Below, one piece after another: positions 8,870-18,165 of a DNA stretch of 64,000 nucleotides; position 1 is the first letter of the stretch, and every line of letters starts with the position of its first letter. Source of the stretch: Corallococcus silvisoli (lineage in GTDB: Bacteria; Myxococcota; Myxococcia; Myxococcales; Myxococcaceae). The DNA is taken from positions 1 to 64,000 of the forward strand of contig NZ_JAAAPJ010000005.1 in the NCBI RefSeq assembly GCF_009909145.1. The letters are read 5' to 3'. Position numbers and translations under genes: made by a program. The notes under the pieces were generated by a model. That model was not told where the DNA came from. It searched no databases and saw only the letters and a program-made list of their open reading frames with translations.

Positions 8870-8940
8870 CCGGCCCATCCTCGCACACAATGGGAACACA
8901 ACCACCCGGTGGGCCTGCTCCGGTTCAGTGGACAGGTTGA

Positions 8941-9813
8941 CTATGCTGCCAGCCTCTTGATTGCGGCCATCCGCTCGCACTCCGCAGGACTGACGTAGCC
9001 CAGGGCGGAGTGGCGCCGCTTCCGGTTGTAGACCACCTCGATGTACTCGAACAGCGACTGCTTCGCCGCCTCACGTGTCTTGAAGGGGGTGCCGTAGACG
9101 AGCTCCAACTTCAGGGTGGAGAAGAAGCTCTCCGCCACGGCATTGTCCCAGCAGTTGCCCTTGCGAGACATGCTGCATCCAATACCGCGCCTCCAGTCGT
9201 CGGCGGTAGTCCTCGCTCGCGTACTGGGCGGATTCAAGCGGTCGGAGTAGTGCAATCGCGGAGCGGGACCGCCGAGCAATGCCATATCGAGCGCGCTCAG
9301 CACCAAGCCGCTGTCGATTCTCTCGCCCATCGCCCAGCCCACCACCTTGCGGCTGAAGAGCTCCAGCAGCACCGCCAGGTACAACCATCCCTCGTCCGTC
9401 CAGACATAGGTGAGGTCACCCACCCACGCGCAGTGGGGTTGGCCGGGGTGGAAGTTCCTTTCCAGGGTGTTGGGTGCCACCGGGTGGCGATGGGCGGAGT
9501 CGGTGGTCCGCACGAAGCGACGCCGTGCGCGTCCTCGCAGGCCCGTCTGGCGCATCAGACGAGCCACTCGCTTCCGGGCCACCCGCTGGCCCCTCGCTTT
9601 GAGTTCCGCATGAACCCGAGGAGCGCCGTACGTGCCCCGACTCTCCTGGTGGATGGCTGCCACTTCGAGTTGGAGCGCCCGGTCGCGCTTCTTCCTCTCG
9701 GACTCGGGTCGTTTCGCCCAGGCGTAGTAACCGCTCCGGGAGACGCTCAGGTGCCGGCAGAGGGCAGCTACCGGGAAGAGGGCCTTCTCCGCGTGGATGA
9801 AGGAGAACTTCAC
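8941..9813 (-). CDS. IS3-family transposase orfB (DDE), with compensated frameshift
   Basis: A 290-residue protein starting at GTG 9813. It has an HTH_21 region near the N terminus (SRGTYGAPRVHAEL) and an rve integrase core: WVGDLTYVWTDEGW (first D), LHYSDR (second D) and GNCWDNAVAESFF (E). Between the second D and GIGCSM the frame is wrong for about 20 residues. The normal sequence, QYASEDYRRRLEAR, is present in another frame over this stretch. One indel just after the SDR codons and a second before GIGCSM restore the frame, so the ORF stays open, but a conserved core segment is scrambled. The enzyme is therefore probably inactive although it lacks a stop codon. Confidence 0.85.
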   Translation of the reverse strand: MKFSFIHAEKALFPVAALCRHLSVSRSGYYAWAKRPESERKKRDRALQLEVAAIHQESRGTYGAPRVHAELKARGQRVARKRVARLMRQTGLRGRARRRFVRTTDSAHRHPVAPNTLERNFHPGQPHCAWVGDLTYVWTDEGWLYLAVLLELFSRKVVGWAMGERIDSGLVLSALDMALLGGPAPRLHYSDRLNPPSTRARTTADDWRRGIGCSMSRKGNCWDNAVAESFFSTLKLELVYGTPFKTREAAKQSLFEYIEVVYNRKRRHSALGYVSPAECERMAAIKRLAA

Positions 9814-9814
9814 C

Positions 9815-10010
9815 TCATCTCCTTCGCGAAGAAGGCCGCCGCGTTTTTAGTATTTCCCGCGCCATCGGCAGCTCCCGGTTCTCCTTGCGCAGCCGGGAGA
9901 GCTCCTCGCGCTCCAGCGTCGTCAGTGCTCCGGGCTTGCCTCCACCCCGGTCCGTCTTCGTCTGCTCGACCCACAGCCGCAGCGCTGACTCAACCAGCTC
10001 GCGTTCGTGC
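9815..10010 (-). pseudogene. IS3-family orfA remnant (C-terminal half)
   Basis: The reading frame that ends with TGA at 9817-9815 encodes the C-terminal part of an IS3 orfA: ESALRLWVEQTKTD, then GGGKPGALTTLEREELSRLR, KENRELPMAREILK. The usual ending KKAAAFFAKE is in a neighbouring frame because one base is missing in the A-run near 9850 (CTAAAAACG). The N-terminal HTH half is absent; upstream of about 10010 the sequence no longer resembles the family. Together with the scrambled orfB, this marks a dead copy. Confidence 0.55.
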
Positions 10011-10122
10011 CCGCGGTTCCTGGCCCCAGCGAGCCCGTTCCTCAGGCCTCGCTTGCTGCTGGCACCGGGCCCGCTCCGATTGCTGCTAGTTTGCTGCTGG
10101 AGTCAGGGAGCCCCAGAAACAA

Positions 10123-10164
10123 AGGCCCTGGAGTCACCGGCTTGCACCGGAAACTCCAGGGCCT
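10123..10164 (-). terminator. Intrinsic terminator downstream of tRNA-Pro
   Basis: A perfect 12-bp inverted repeat (AGGCCCTGGAGT at 10123-10134 and its complement at 10153-10164) is followed on the minus strand by TTTGTTTCT. It lies 5 bases past the encoded CCA of tRNA-Pro and so probably ends that transcript. Confidence 0.75.
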
Positions 10165-10169
10165 CTATT

Positions 10170-10248
<79 letters not shown>

Positions 10249-10331
10249 AACCGCCGTCGTGAAACGGTGCGCCCTTATGCCCCCACACCATTCCGAGGTC
10301 AAGCAGGAGGTGAAGGGCGACGGTGGAAAAC

Positions 10332-10718
10332 CTACTCCTCGCCCTCTTCCATTCCCTCGTCGAAGTCCTCGCCCCGGGCCTCCGCCGCGTCCGCCGCCGC
10401 CTCTTCCTGCGCGTCGATCTCCGCGTGGTTCTCCGGAGGCGCTTCGCCGTTCAGGGCGCTCTTCAACACCTGGCTCGGACGGAAGGTCAGCACCCGGCGC
10501 GCGCTGATCTCGATCTCCTTGCCCGTCTGCGGGTTGCGCCCCACGCGCGCCTTCTTCTGGCGCACCTGGAAGTTTCCGAACCCGGAGATCTTGATCTTGT
10601 CCCCGCGCTCCAGCGTCTCCTTCACGGTGTCGAAGACGAGCTCGACGATCTCCGCCGACTCCTTCTTCGAGAAGCCGACCTTCTCGTAGACCCCCTCGAT
10701 GATGTCCGCTTTCGTCAT
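10332..10718 (-). CDS. ihfA: Integration host factor alpha subunit (HU/IHF family)
   Basis: A 128-residue protein starting MTKADIIEGVYEKVGFSKKE. The HU/IHF fold covers residues 1-95 and includes the DNA-bending arm GRNPQTGKEIEISARRVLTF with the proline at its tip. It lies after pheT in the same order as in E. coli (pheST-ihfA), which supports the alpha-subunit assignment over HU. The last 30 residues are an unusual acidic tail rich in Glu, Asp and Ala, which is absent from E. coli IhfA and may weaken or tune DNA binding. The start is supported by AGAGGA 6 bases upstream. Role: bending of DNA in nucleoid structure, recombination and sigma-54 promoter activation. Confidence 0.9.
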   Translation of the reverse strand: MTKADIIEGVYEKVGFSKKESAEIVELVFDTVKETLERGDKIKISGFGNFQVRQKKARVGRNPQTGKEIEISARRVLTFRPSQVLKSALNGEAPPENHAEIDAQEEAAADAAEARGEDFDEGMEEGEE

Positions 10719-10812
10719 GCGAGTCCTCTGGCACCCGTGAATGGCCGGTGAACGCGGGGCATGGTGTCAGCCTTCCCCGAACCGTGTCAACGTCCTGGTT
10801 TCACTCAGGAAT

Positions 10813-13227
10813 TCAGGCGCGCAGCGCCGCCCCCAGCCGCTGGTTCACCTCCGTGATGATGCGCTGGTGGGCCGCCGTGACCTCCGCGTCGGTGAGCGTC
10901 CGCTCGGCCGAGCGGTACCTCAGCGCGTACGCCAGGTTCTTCTTCCCCTCGGGGATGGGCTTGCCCGTGTACACGTCGAACACCAGCGCGTCCTCCACCA
11001 GCGGGGCGCCCACCTCCAGGATGACCCGGCGCACCTCCTCGTTGCGCAGCTCCAGCGGCACCACCACCGCCAGGTCGCGCAGCACCGCCGGGTACCTGGG
11101 CAGCGCCTGCGCCTGCGGCACCAGCCGCGCCGCCGCGTACAGGGGCTCCGTGTCCAGCTCGAACACGAACACGCCCTCCGGCAGCCCCAGCGCCTTCGTC
11201 ACGCGCGGGTGCACCTCGCCCACGTGGCCCAATACCGTCCCGTCCTTCAGGGACACCTGCGCGCAGCCGCGCGGGTGGTACGCCGGAGCCTCGGCCGGGG
11301 TGAACGCCACGCCCTCCACGTGCAGCGCGTGCAGGAGCGCCTCCACCGCGCCCTTCGCGTCGTAGAAGTCCACGCGCGAGTCCTTCTGCGTCCAGCTCCG
11401 GCTCCCGCCGCGCAGGCCCCACACCAGCCCCGCCACGCGCGGCACCTCGTGCGCGGCCGGGCGCATCCCCTGCCCGCCCTGCGCGTCCCGGAAGTACGCC
11501 CGCCCCGTCTCGTAGAGGCCCACCGACTCCACCTGGTGGCGCACGCTGCGCGACAGGTTCTCCAGCAGCCCCGGCAACAGGCTGGTGCGCATCACCGACT
11601 GCTCGACGCTCAGCGGGTTCATCAGCGCGATGGGCGCGTCCTTCCCGCCCAGCACCTCCAGCGACTTCGGCGCCACGAACGAGTAGTTCACCACCTCGTC
11701 CAGCCCCGCGCCGCCCAGCGCCTGACGCAGCCGGCGCTCGGCCTCCATCGACAGGGGCTCCGGCGCCAGCGTGTCCAGGCCGCGCGGCAGGCGCGCCGGG
11801 ATGTTGTCATAGCCGTACACGCGGGCGACCTCCTCCATCAGGTCCTCCTCGCGCTCCACGTCCACGCGCGCCCGGGGCACCTCGAACGTCGTCTGCCCCG
11901 CGCCCTCCTCCACGGACTTGAAGCCCAGCGCCCCGAGGATGCGCCGGACCTCCGCCTCCGGCACCGCCACGCCCAGCACCTTCTCCACCCGCGCGTAGCG
12001 CAGCGTCGCCCGGCGAGGGGCCAGCGGCTCCGGCTGCACGTCCACCCGGCCCGGCGCCACCGTGCCACCCGACAGCTCCGCGATGAGCTGCGCGGCCCGG
12101 TCCAGCGCCGGCAGCACCGCGTCCAGGTCCGCGCCGCGCTCGAAGCGGTGCGACGCCTCCGTGTGCAGCGCGTAGCGCTTCGCGGACCGGCGCACGCCGG
12201 AGCCGTGGAAGTGCGCGGACTCGATGACGATGCGCTTCGTGCCCTGCGTCACCTCGCTGTCCCCGCCGCCCATCACGCCCGCCAGCGCCTGCGCCCGGTC
12301 GCGATCCGCGATGACCAGGTCGTCCGCGTCCAGCGTGCGCTCCTTGTCATCCAGCGTGCGCAGCTTCTCGCCCGGCTTCGCGGCGCGCACGACGATCTCC
12401 TGGCCCGCCACCTTCTCCAGGTCGAACGCGTGCAGCGGCTGGCCGTACTCCAGGAGCACGTAGTTGGTGACGTCCACCACGTTGTTGATGGCGCGCACGC
12501 CGCACGCCTTCAGCCGGTCCTGCATCCACTGCGGCGACGGCTGGACGGTGATGCCCTCCACCACGCGCGCCGCGTAGCGCGAGCACCGCTCCTTCGCGTC
12601 GATGCGCACCTTCACCAAGTCCGCCACCGGCTTGCCGGACTCCGCGGTCTTCGGCTGGGGCGGCTTCAGCGCGGCGCCCGTCACCACGCCCACCTCGCGC
12701 GCGATGCCCAGGTGGCTCAGCGCGTCCGGCCGGTTCGGCGTGACGTTCACCTCCAGCACGGAGTCATCCAGCCCCAGGGCCTCCGCCACCGGGATGCCCA
12801 GCTTCGTGTCCGCGGGCAGGATGAGCAGGCCGGACGAGTCCTCGGTGATGCCCAGCTCCTTCGCCGAGCAGAGCATGCCGAAGCTGTCCACGCCCCGGAG
12901 CGCGGCCTGCTTGATCTCCATGCCGTTGGGCAGCTTCGCGCCCACCGTGGCCAGCGGCACCTTGTCGCCGACCTTGAAGTTCTTCGCGCCGCACACCACC
13001 TGGAACAGCGCGGAGCCGCCGATGTCCACCTGCGTGACGGACAGCTTGTCCGCGTTGGGGTGCTGCACCGACTCGCGGATCTGCGCCACCACCACGCCGC
13101 GCAGGCCCTCGCCGGGGCGCTCCACCCCTTCGATCTCCAGCCCCGCCGCGGTCAGCTTGCGCGCCAGCACGTCCACCGACGGCGGCAGCGCCACGTAATC
13201 ACCCAGCCACTTCACCGAAATCTTCAC
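10813..13227 (-). CDS. pheT: Phenylalanine-tRNA ligase beta subunit
   Basis: An 804-residue protein of normal bacterial length. Domain order is an N-terminal region beginning MKISVKWLGDYV, an EMAP/tRNA-binding domain near 40-150 (HPNADKLSVTQVDIG), the B3/B4 editing region (NNVVDVTNYVLLEYGQPLHAFD), B5, the catalytic-like core and a C-terminal ferredoxin-fold anticodon-binding domain (LPRYPAVLRDLAVVV). It forms the alpha2-beta2 enzyme with PheS, charging tRNA-Phe and editing mischarged tyrosine. The start is a GTG at 13227 behind AGAGGGTGG. The gene begins 30 bases after pheS and is surely co-transcribed with it. Confidence 0.98.
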   Translation of the reverse strand: MKISVKWLGDYVALPPSVDVLARKLTAAGLEIEGVERPGEGLRGVVVAQIRESVQHPNADKLSVTQVDIGGSALFQVVCGAKNFKVGDKVPLATVGAKLPNGMEIKQAALRGVDSFGMLCSAKELGITEDSSGLLILPADTKLGIPVAEALGLDDSVLEVNVTPNRPDALSHLGIAREVGVVTGAALKPPQPKTAESGKPVADLVKVRIDAKERCSRYAARVVEGITVQPSPQWMQDRLKACGVRAINNVVDVTNYVLLEYGQPLHAFDLEKVAGQEIVVRAAKPGEKLRTLDDKERTLDADDLVIADRDRAQALAGVMGGGDSEVTQGTKRIVIESAHFHGSGVRRSAKRYALHTEASHRFERGADLDAVLPALDRAAQLIAELSGGTVAPGRVDVQPEPLAPRRATLRYARVEKVLGVAVPEAEVRRILGALGFKSVEEGAGQTTFEVPRARVDVEREEDLMEEVARVYGYDNIPARLPRGLDTLAPEPLSMEAERRLRQALGGAGLDEVVNYSFVAPKSLEVLGGKDAPIALMNPLSVEQSVMRTSLLPGLLENLSRSVRHQVESVGLYETGRAYFRDAQGGQGMRPAAHEVPRVAGLVWGLRGGSRSWTQKDSRVDFYDAKGAVEALLHALHVEGVAFTPAEAPAYHPRGCAQVSLKDGTVLGHVGEVHPRVTKALGLPEGVFVFELDTEPLYAAARLVPQAQALPRYPAVLRDLAVVVPLELRNEEVRRVILEVGAPLVEDALVFDVYTGKPIPEGKKNLAYALRYRSAERTLTDAEVTAAHQRIITEVNQRLGAALRA

Positions 13228-13257
13228 AGGTCCACCCTCTTGCCCATCCGGCTGGAA

Positions 13258-14307
13258 TCAGAACTGCTCGAGGAAGCGCGCGTCGTTCTCGAACATCATC
13301 CGCAAGTCGTCGATGCCGTAGCGCAGCATGGCCAGGCGCTCCACGCCCATGCCGAACGCGTACCCCGTCACCTCCTTCGGGTCGTAGCCCGCGGCGGTGA
13401 AGACGTTCGGGTGCACCATGCCGCTGCCCAGCACCTCCAACCACCCCGTCTGCTTGCACACGCGGCAGCCCTTGCCGCCGCACGACGCGCAGGTGACGTC
13501 CACCTCCGCCGACGGCTCGGTGAAGGGGAAGAACGACGGACGGAAGCGCGTGCGCGTGTCCGAACCGAAGAAGGCCCGCACGAACGCGTCCAGCGTGCCC
13601 TTCAGCTCCGCGAAGCTCACGTCCTTGTCCACCAGCAGGCCCTCCACCTGGTGGAACATCGGCGTGTGCGTGATGTCCGAGTCACGCCGGTACACCCGGC
13701 CCGGCATCACCGCGCGGATGGGCGGCTTGCGCGACAGCATGTGCCGCACCTGCACCGGCGACGTGTGCGTGCGCAGGAGCGACGGGCTGTCCGCCTTCTT
13801 CGCGTGCCCCAGGGTGGGCTCGTCCACGTAGAACGTGTCCTGCATGTCCCGCGCGGGGTGATCCTTCGGCAGGTTCAGGGCCTCGAAGTTGAAGTAGTCG
13901 AGCTCGATCTCCGGCCCGACCGCCACCTCGAAGCCCAGCCGCGCGAACGTCCGGACGATGTCCTCCATCGTCCGCGACACCGGGTGCCGCCCGCCGGGCA
14001 GCACCGAGCGCCCGGGCAACGTCACGTCCAGCTTCGGGCCCTTCAGCTGGGCCTCCAGCGCCGCCTCCTCCGCGCGCTTCGTGGCGTCCGCCAGGAGCTG
14101 CTCCAGCTCCGCCTTGACGGTGTTGGCCACCTCGCCCAGCGCCCGCCGCTCGTCGGGGGGCAGCTTGCCCATGCCGCCCAGTACCGCGGACAGCTCCCCC
14201 TTCTTGCCCAGGTAGCGGATGCGCAGCGCCTCCACCTGCGAGGGCTCCGACACGCCCGCGATCTCCTGGCGCGCCGCGTCCGCCAACGCCTGCAACCGGT
14301 CTCGCAT
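13258..14307 (-). CDS. pheS: Phenylalanine-tRNA ligase alpha subunit
   Basis: The catalytic subunit, 349 residues from the ATG at 14307. An N-terminal coiled-coil arm covers about residues 1-85. The class II synthetase core follows, with motif 2 around LLRTHTSPVQVRHM and the active-site stretch FHQVEGLLVDKDVSF, and motif 3 near GYAFGMGVERLAMLRYGIDD. An ATG at 14328 is in frame, but GGGAAGAGG lies directly upstream of 14307 and the protein then begins like other PheS proteins. The core also has a CASCGGKGCRVC cysteine cluster that could bind zinc. A terminator-like hairpin precedes the gene and may attenuate it. Confidence 0.97.
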   Translation of the reverse strand: MRDRLQALADAARQEIAGVSEPSQVEALRIRYLGKKGELSAVLGGMGKLPPDERRALGEVANTVKAELEQLLADATKRAEEAALEAQLKGPKLDVTLPGRSVLPGGRHPVSRTMEDIVRTFARLGFEVAVGPEIELDYFNFEALNLPKDHPARDMQDTFYVDEPTLGHAKKADSPSLLRTHTSPVQVRHMLSRKPPIRAVMPGRVYRRDSDITHTPMFHQVEGLLVDKDVSFAELKGTLDAFVRAFFGSDTRTRFRPSFFPFTEPSAEVDVTCASCGGKGCRVCKQTGWLEVLGSGMVHPNVFTAAGYDPKEVTGYAFGMGVERLAMLRYGIDDLRMMFENDARFLEQF

Positions 14308-14357
14308 GGTCCTCTTCCCGCCTTCCATTCACGCCCCGGACGCCTCAAGCGCCGGGC

Positions 14358-14392
14358 AAAAAAAAGGGCCGCCCCCTGGTTGGAGGCAGCCC
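14358..14392 (-). terminator. Terminator-like hairpin before pheS (possible attenuator)
   Basis: On the minus strand GGGCTGCCTCC and GGGGGCGGCCC can pair across a short AACC-type loop and are followed by eight T residues at 14365-14358. This has the form of an intrinsic terminator in the 100-base gap between rplT and pheS. Readthrough would be needed for pheST and ihfA expression from the upstream promoter. In E. coli the same gap holds the pheM attenuator; no convincing leader peptide precedes the hairpin here. Confidence 0.75.
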
Positions 14393-14431
14393 GTTTCATC
14401 TTCGGGGGCCGGCGTCACCGCCAGCCGTGTC

Positions 14432-14779
14432 TCAGGCTGCCTTCGCGATGTTGGCGACGGCGGCAAAGCCCGCGGGGTCCGCGATGGCCATGTCGGACAG
14501 GACCTTGCGGTCCAGGCCGATCTTCGCCTTCGCCAGGCCGGCGATCAGCTTCGAGTACGAGAGGCCCAGCGTGCGGGCCGCCGCGTTGATGCGGACGATC
14601 CACAGCGAGCGGAAGTTGCGCTTGCGCACCGCGCGGTCGCGGGTGGCGTAGTCCAGGGCGCGCTCGACGGCCTGGTTCGCACGGCGGTAGCAGTTCTTGC
14701 GACGGCCGCGGAAGCCCTTGGCGAGCTTGAGAATGCGATTACGACGACGACGAGCCTTGAATCCCTTTTTGACGCGCAT
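14432..14779 (-). CDS. rplT: 50S ribosomal protein L20
   Basis: 115 residues, starting [20 protein letters not shown] and ending in IAKAA. The basic N-terminal extension that threads into 23S rRNA and the globular RNA-binding C terminus ([20 protein letters not shown]) are both complete. L20 is essential early in 50S assembly and in several bacteria represses the rpmI-rplT mRNA by binding its leader. The gene follows rpmI after 94 bases within the thrS-infC-rpmI-rplT-pheST block. Confidence 0.99.
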   Translation of the reverse strand: MRVKKGFKARRRRNRILKLAKGFRGRRKNCYRRANQAVERALDYATRDRAVRKRNFRSLWIVRINAAARTLGLSYSKLIAGLAKAKIGLDRKVLSDMAIADPAGFAAVANIAKAA

Positions 14780-14873
14780 GACACACTCCTGACTGCTGGA
14801 AGGTGGCCCCGGGGCGCAGGCATCACGCCGCTCCGCCAGGACTCACGGATTGGTTCAAACCCGAGGAAGGACT

Positions 14874-15080
14874 TCAGGCCCCGTAGGGGAACAGCTCCTT
14901 GATGACCTTCTTGGCGTCCATGTCGCGCAGGTGGCCCGTGCCACGGTTGCCGCGCTTCTGCTTGGGCGTCTTGGAGAAGGTGAACAGGTGCTTGCTGAAC
15001 GCCTTGCCGAACTTCACCTGGCCGCTCTTCTTCACGTGGAAGCGCTTCTTCGCGGCGCTGCGGGTCTTCAACTTGGGCAT
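14874..15080 (-). CDS. rpmI: 50S ribosomal protein L35
   Basis: 68 residues, starting MPKLKTRSAAKKRFHVKKSG at 15080. The frame is open further upstream, but the family always begins MPK and AGGAAGG lies upstream of this ATG. The basic composition and C-terminal KVIKELFPYGA are typical of L35. It sits between infC and rplT as in most bacteria and is expected to be co-expressed with L20. Confidence 0.98.
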   Translation of the reverse strand: MPKLKTRSAAKKRFHVKKSGQVKFGKAFSKHLFTFSKTPKQKRGNRGTGHLRDMDAKKVIKELFPYGA

Positions 15081-15180
15081 GATCCCAAACCTTCCTTCTG
15101 CTTCCTGTCGGCCGGCAGTCTTCGTGACTGACGGCGGTCCGGGGCACACGGTTCCCGGACGCTTTGGGCGGAAGCCTCTA
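15081..15180 (-). promoter_or_regulatory. infC-rpmI intergenic leader with a GC-rich hairpin
   Basis: The 100-base gap contains a strong stem (GTCCGGG / CCCGGAC, 15137-15160) without a T-run, just downstream of the infC stop. Leaders before rpmI-rplT often bind L20 for autoregulation. Whether this one forms such a fold cannot be judged by eye. Confidence 0.25.
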
Positions 15181-15894
<714 letters not shown>

Positions 15895-15897
<3 letters not shown>

Positions 15898-15910
15898 GGG
15901 AGGACCCTCC
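15895..15910 (-). promoter_or_regulatory. infC ribosome binding site and ATC start, partly self-complementary
   Basis: GGAGGG (15910-15905) is followed by TCCTCCC and then ATC (15897-15895). GGAG and CTCC can pair around GGTC, so the Shine-Dalgarno sequence could be partly masked. A weak start codon plus a masked site would fit tight IF-3 autoregulation. Confidence 0.5.
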
Positions 15911-15998
15911 GACGACTCGGGGACGGAGGGCGTGCCTCAATCCCCGGAAGTCGGGCAAGTAGTCCAGCCCAGACGGGGAGTCAAGTCCCCCTCCACCC

Positions 15999-17927
15999 TC
16001 AGGGCAGCGCGGCTTCCTTGGCGAGGAGCGCCTCGAAGTCGGCGGCCTTCATGGTCTTGAGGTCCTCGCCGCCGTAGCGGCGGGGGGCCACGGCGCCGGC
16101 CTCCACCTCGTTGTCGCCCACCACCAGGGTGAACGGGACCTTCTGCATCTGCGCTTCGCGGATCTTCGCGTTGAGCGTCATGCCGCGCTCGTCCAGCTCC
16201 ACGCGGAAGCCCTTCGCGCGCAGGTCGTCCCGCACCTTGCGGGCGTATTCCAGCTGACGGTCCGCGACGGTGACGATGGTGGCCTGCACCGGGGCCAGCC
16301 ACGCCGGGAACGCGCCCGCGAAGTGCTCGATGAGGATGGCGGTGAAGCGCTCGAAGGAGCCGAAGATGGCGCGGTGGAGGACCACCGGGCGGTGCTCGGC
16401 GTTGTCCTCGCCCACGTACGTGAGGTCGAAGCGCTGCGGGGCCAGGTAGTCCAGCTGCATGGTGCCCAGCTGCCACCGCCGGCCGATGCTGTCCGACACC
16501 GCGAAGTCGATCTTCGGGCCGTAGAAGGCGCCGTCGCCCGGGGCCAGCTCATAGGGGAGGCCCAGCGACTCCAGCGCCGCCTTGAGCCCGTCCTCCGCGC
16601 GGTCCCAGAGGGAGTCATCCCCCAGGCGCTGCTCGGGGCGCGTGGACAGCTTCACCGCGTAGGTGAGGCCCACCGCCTTGTAGACGCGATCCAACAGCTT
16701 CACGAAGCGCCGCACCTCGTCGGTGATCTGGCTCTCCATGCAGTAGATGTGCGCGTCGTCCTGGGCGAACTGGCGCACGCGGGTGAGCCCGCCCAGCGAG
16801 CCCGCGGCCTCGTTGCGGTGGAGCACGTCCTGGGTGTGCAGGCGCAGGGGCAGGTCGCGGTAGCTGTGCTTCTTGAAGCCGTAGAACAGGTGGTGCGACG
16901 GGCAGTTCATCGGCTTGAGGGAGAAGTCGTGCTCGCCGGACTCGCTGTCGAGCACCAGGAACATGTTCTCCTTGTACTTGCCCCAGTGGCCGCTCGTCTC
17001 CCAGAGGCCCTTGTTGAACATCAGGGGCGTCTTGATCTCCACGTAGCCATCACCGGCCGTGAGCCCGCGCATCCAGTCCGACAGCGTCTGGTAGAGCGCG
17101 GTGCCCTTGGGCGTCCAGAAGGCGGCGCCCGGCGAGTACGGGTGGAAGTGGAAGAGATCCAGCTCCTTGCCCAGCTTGCGGTGGTCGCGCTTCCTCGCCT
17201 CTTCGATGCGCGTGAGGTAGGCCTCCAGCGCCTTCTTGTCGAAGAAGGCCGTGCCGTAGACGCGCTGGAGCATCGGGTTGCGGTGGTCGCCGCGCCAGTA
17301 CGCGCCGCTGGAGGAGAGGATCTTGATGACGCCGATCTTCCCCGTGCTGGGCGCGTGGGGCCCCAGGCAGAAGTCCACCCAGTCGCCGTGCGTGTAGAGC
17401 GTGAGCGTCTTGGCGCCCTTGGCGGCGATGTCCTTGACGATCTCCACCTTGAACTTCTCGCCCTTCTCCTCGAAGAGCCGGATGGCGTCCTCCATGGAGA
17501 TCTCGGTCCGCACGAAGGGCGCGTCCTGCTTGAGCTCGGCGTTGGCGGCCGCCTCGATCTTCTCCAGCTCCTCCGGCGTGAAGGGCTTCTCGCGGAAGAA
17601 GTCGTAGTAGAAGCCCTCCTCCGTCGAGGGACCGATGGTCACCTGCGTGCCGGGGAACAGGCGCTGCACGACGCTGGCCACCACGTGCGCGGCGTCGTGG
17701 CGGATGAGGTCCAGGCCTTCAGGGCTCTTGGACGTGAAGATCTGCAGCTTCGCGTCCTCGTCGAGCGTGCGCGTCAGGTCCACGTCCTGGCCGTTGACCC
17801 GGGCGAAGAGGGCCGCCTTCGCGAGCCCCACACCGATGCTGCCCTTCACGAAGTCCGCGATGGTCGTGCCCCGGACGGTCTGCTTCTGGCTGCCGTCGGG
17901 GAGCGTCACCGTGATGGATTCGGACAT
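15999..17927 (-). CDS. thrS: Threonine-tRNA ligase
   Basis: A 642-residue class II synthetase. Domains are an N-terminal TGS domain ([22 protein letters not shown]), the SAD editing domain with its HxxxH site ([12 protein letters not shown]), the catalytic core (zinc ligands in MNCPSHH and downstream His; [14 protein letters not shown] as motif 2; motif 3 near [13 protein letters not shown]) and the anticodon-binding domain ([15 protein letters not shown]). The start at ATG 17927 begins [13 protein letters not shown]; the longer open frame upstream reads into the terminator and tRNA-Val and is not coding. It is the first gene of the block leading to infC, rpmI and rplT. Confidence 0.98.
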   Translation of the reverse strand: MSESITVTLPDGSQKQTVRGTTIADFVKGSIGVGLAKAALFARVNGQDVDLTRTLDEDAKLQIFTSKSPEGLDLIRHDAAHVVASVVQRLFPGTQVTIGPSTEEGFYYDFFREKPFTPEELEKIEAAANAELKQDAPFVRTEISMEDAIRLFEEKGEKFKVEIVKDIAAKGAKTLTLYTHGDWVDFCLGPHAPSTGKIGVIKILSSSGAYWRGDHRNPMLQRVYGTAFFDKKALEAYLTRIEEARKRDHRKLGKELDLFHFHPYSPGAAFWTPKGTALYQTLSDWMRGLTAGDGYVEIKTPLMFNKGLWETSGHWGKYKENMFLVLDSESGEHDFSLKPMNCPSHHLFYGFKKHSYRDLPLRLHTQDVLHRNEAAGSLGGLTRVRQFAQDDAHIYCMESQITDEVRRFVKLLDRVYKAVGLTYAVKLSTRPEQRLGDDSLWDRAEDGLKAALESLGLPYELAPGDGAFYGPKIDFAVSDSIGRRWQLGTMQLDYLAPQRFDLTYVGEDNAEHRPVVLHRAIFGSFERFTAILIEHFAGAFPAWLAPVQATIVTVADRQLEYARKVRDDLRAKGFRVELDERGMTLNAKIREAQMQKVPFTLVVGDNEVEAGAVAPRRYGGEDLKTMKAADFEALLAKEAALP

Positions 17928-17948
17928 GGCGGAAAACCCCTGCGCTGG

Positions 17949-17991
17949 AAAAAACCACGGGCGGCAGGCTTTTGGAAAAGCCGGCCGCCCG
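17949..17991 (-). terminator. Intrinsic terminator or attenuator between tRNA-Val and thrS
   Basis: On the minus strand CGGGCGGC-CGGCTTTT pairs with AAAAGCC-TGCCGCCCG (17958-17991). TGG and then six T residues follow at 17954-17949. It can end the tRNA-Val transcript, and because it lies in the thrS leader it could also act as an attenuator for thrS. Confidence 0.8.
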
Positions 17992-18014
17992 CGAGATGGA
18001 ACGCTTACTGATGA

Positions 18015-18086
<72 letters not shown>

Positions 18087-18165
18087 GTCGTGCGGATGGG
18101 CGCGGGGAATAACAGCGGGCTCCCGCACCTGTCAAGGAAACACGAACGCGGGGGGCTTCTGTTCC

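Larger units (their letters stand above)
8926..10010 (-). mobile_element. IS3-family element, degraded and truncated
   Basis: The element carries an orfB transposase (8941-9813) and a truncated orfA remnant (9815-about 10010), both on the minus strand and adjacent as in IS3 elements. The orfB-side end is probably in the stretch around 8926-8940, which contains a GGTTCAGTGGACAGG-like motif. No matching inverted repeat could be found on the orfA side, so that end seems lost. The element sits between vsr and tRNA-Pro. Boundaries are approximate. Confidence 0.6.

Noticed and set aside
14307..14399. A possible pheM-like leader peptide (MKRAASNQGAALFFARR) before pheS
   Set aside because: Its two Phe codons come from the T-run after the hairpin, so ribosome stalling there could not control hairpin formation in the usual way, and there is no clear ribosome binding site.
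10741..14589. A 1282-codon plus-strand open frame antisense to pheT and pheS
   Set aside because: It is an artefact of high G+C: His-, Arg- and Gln-rich sequence with no motifs, opposite two certain genes.
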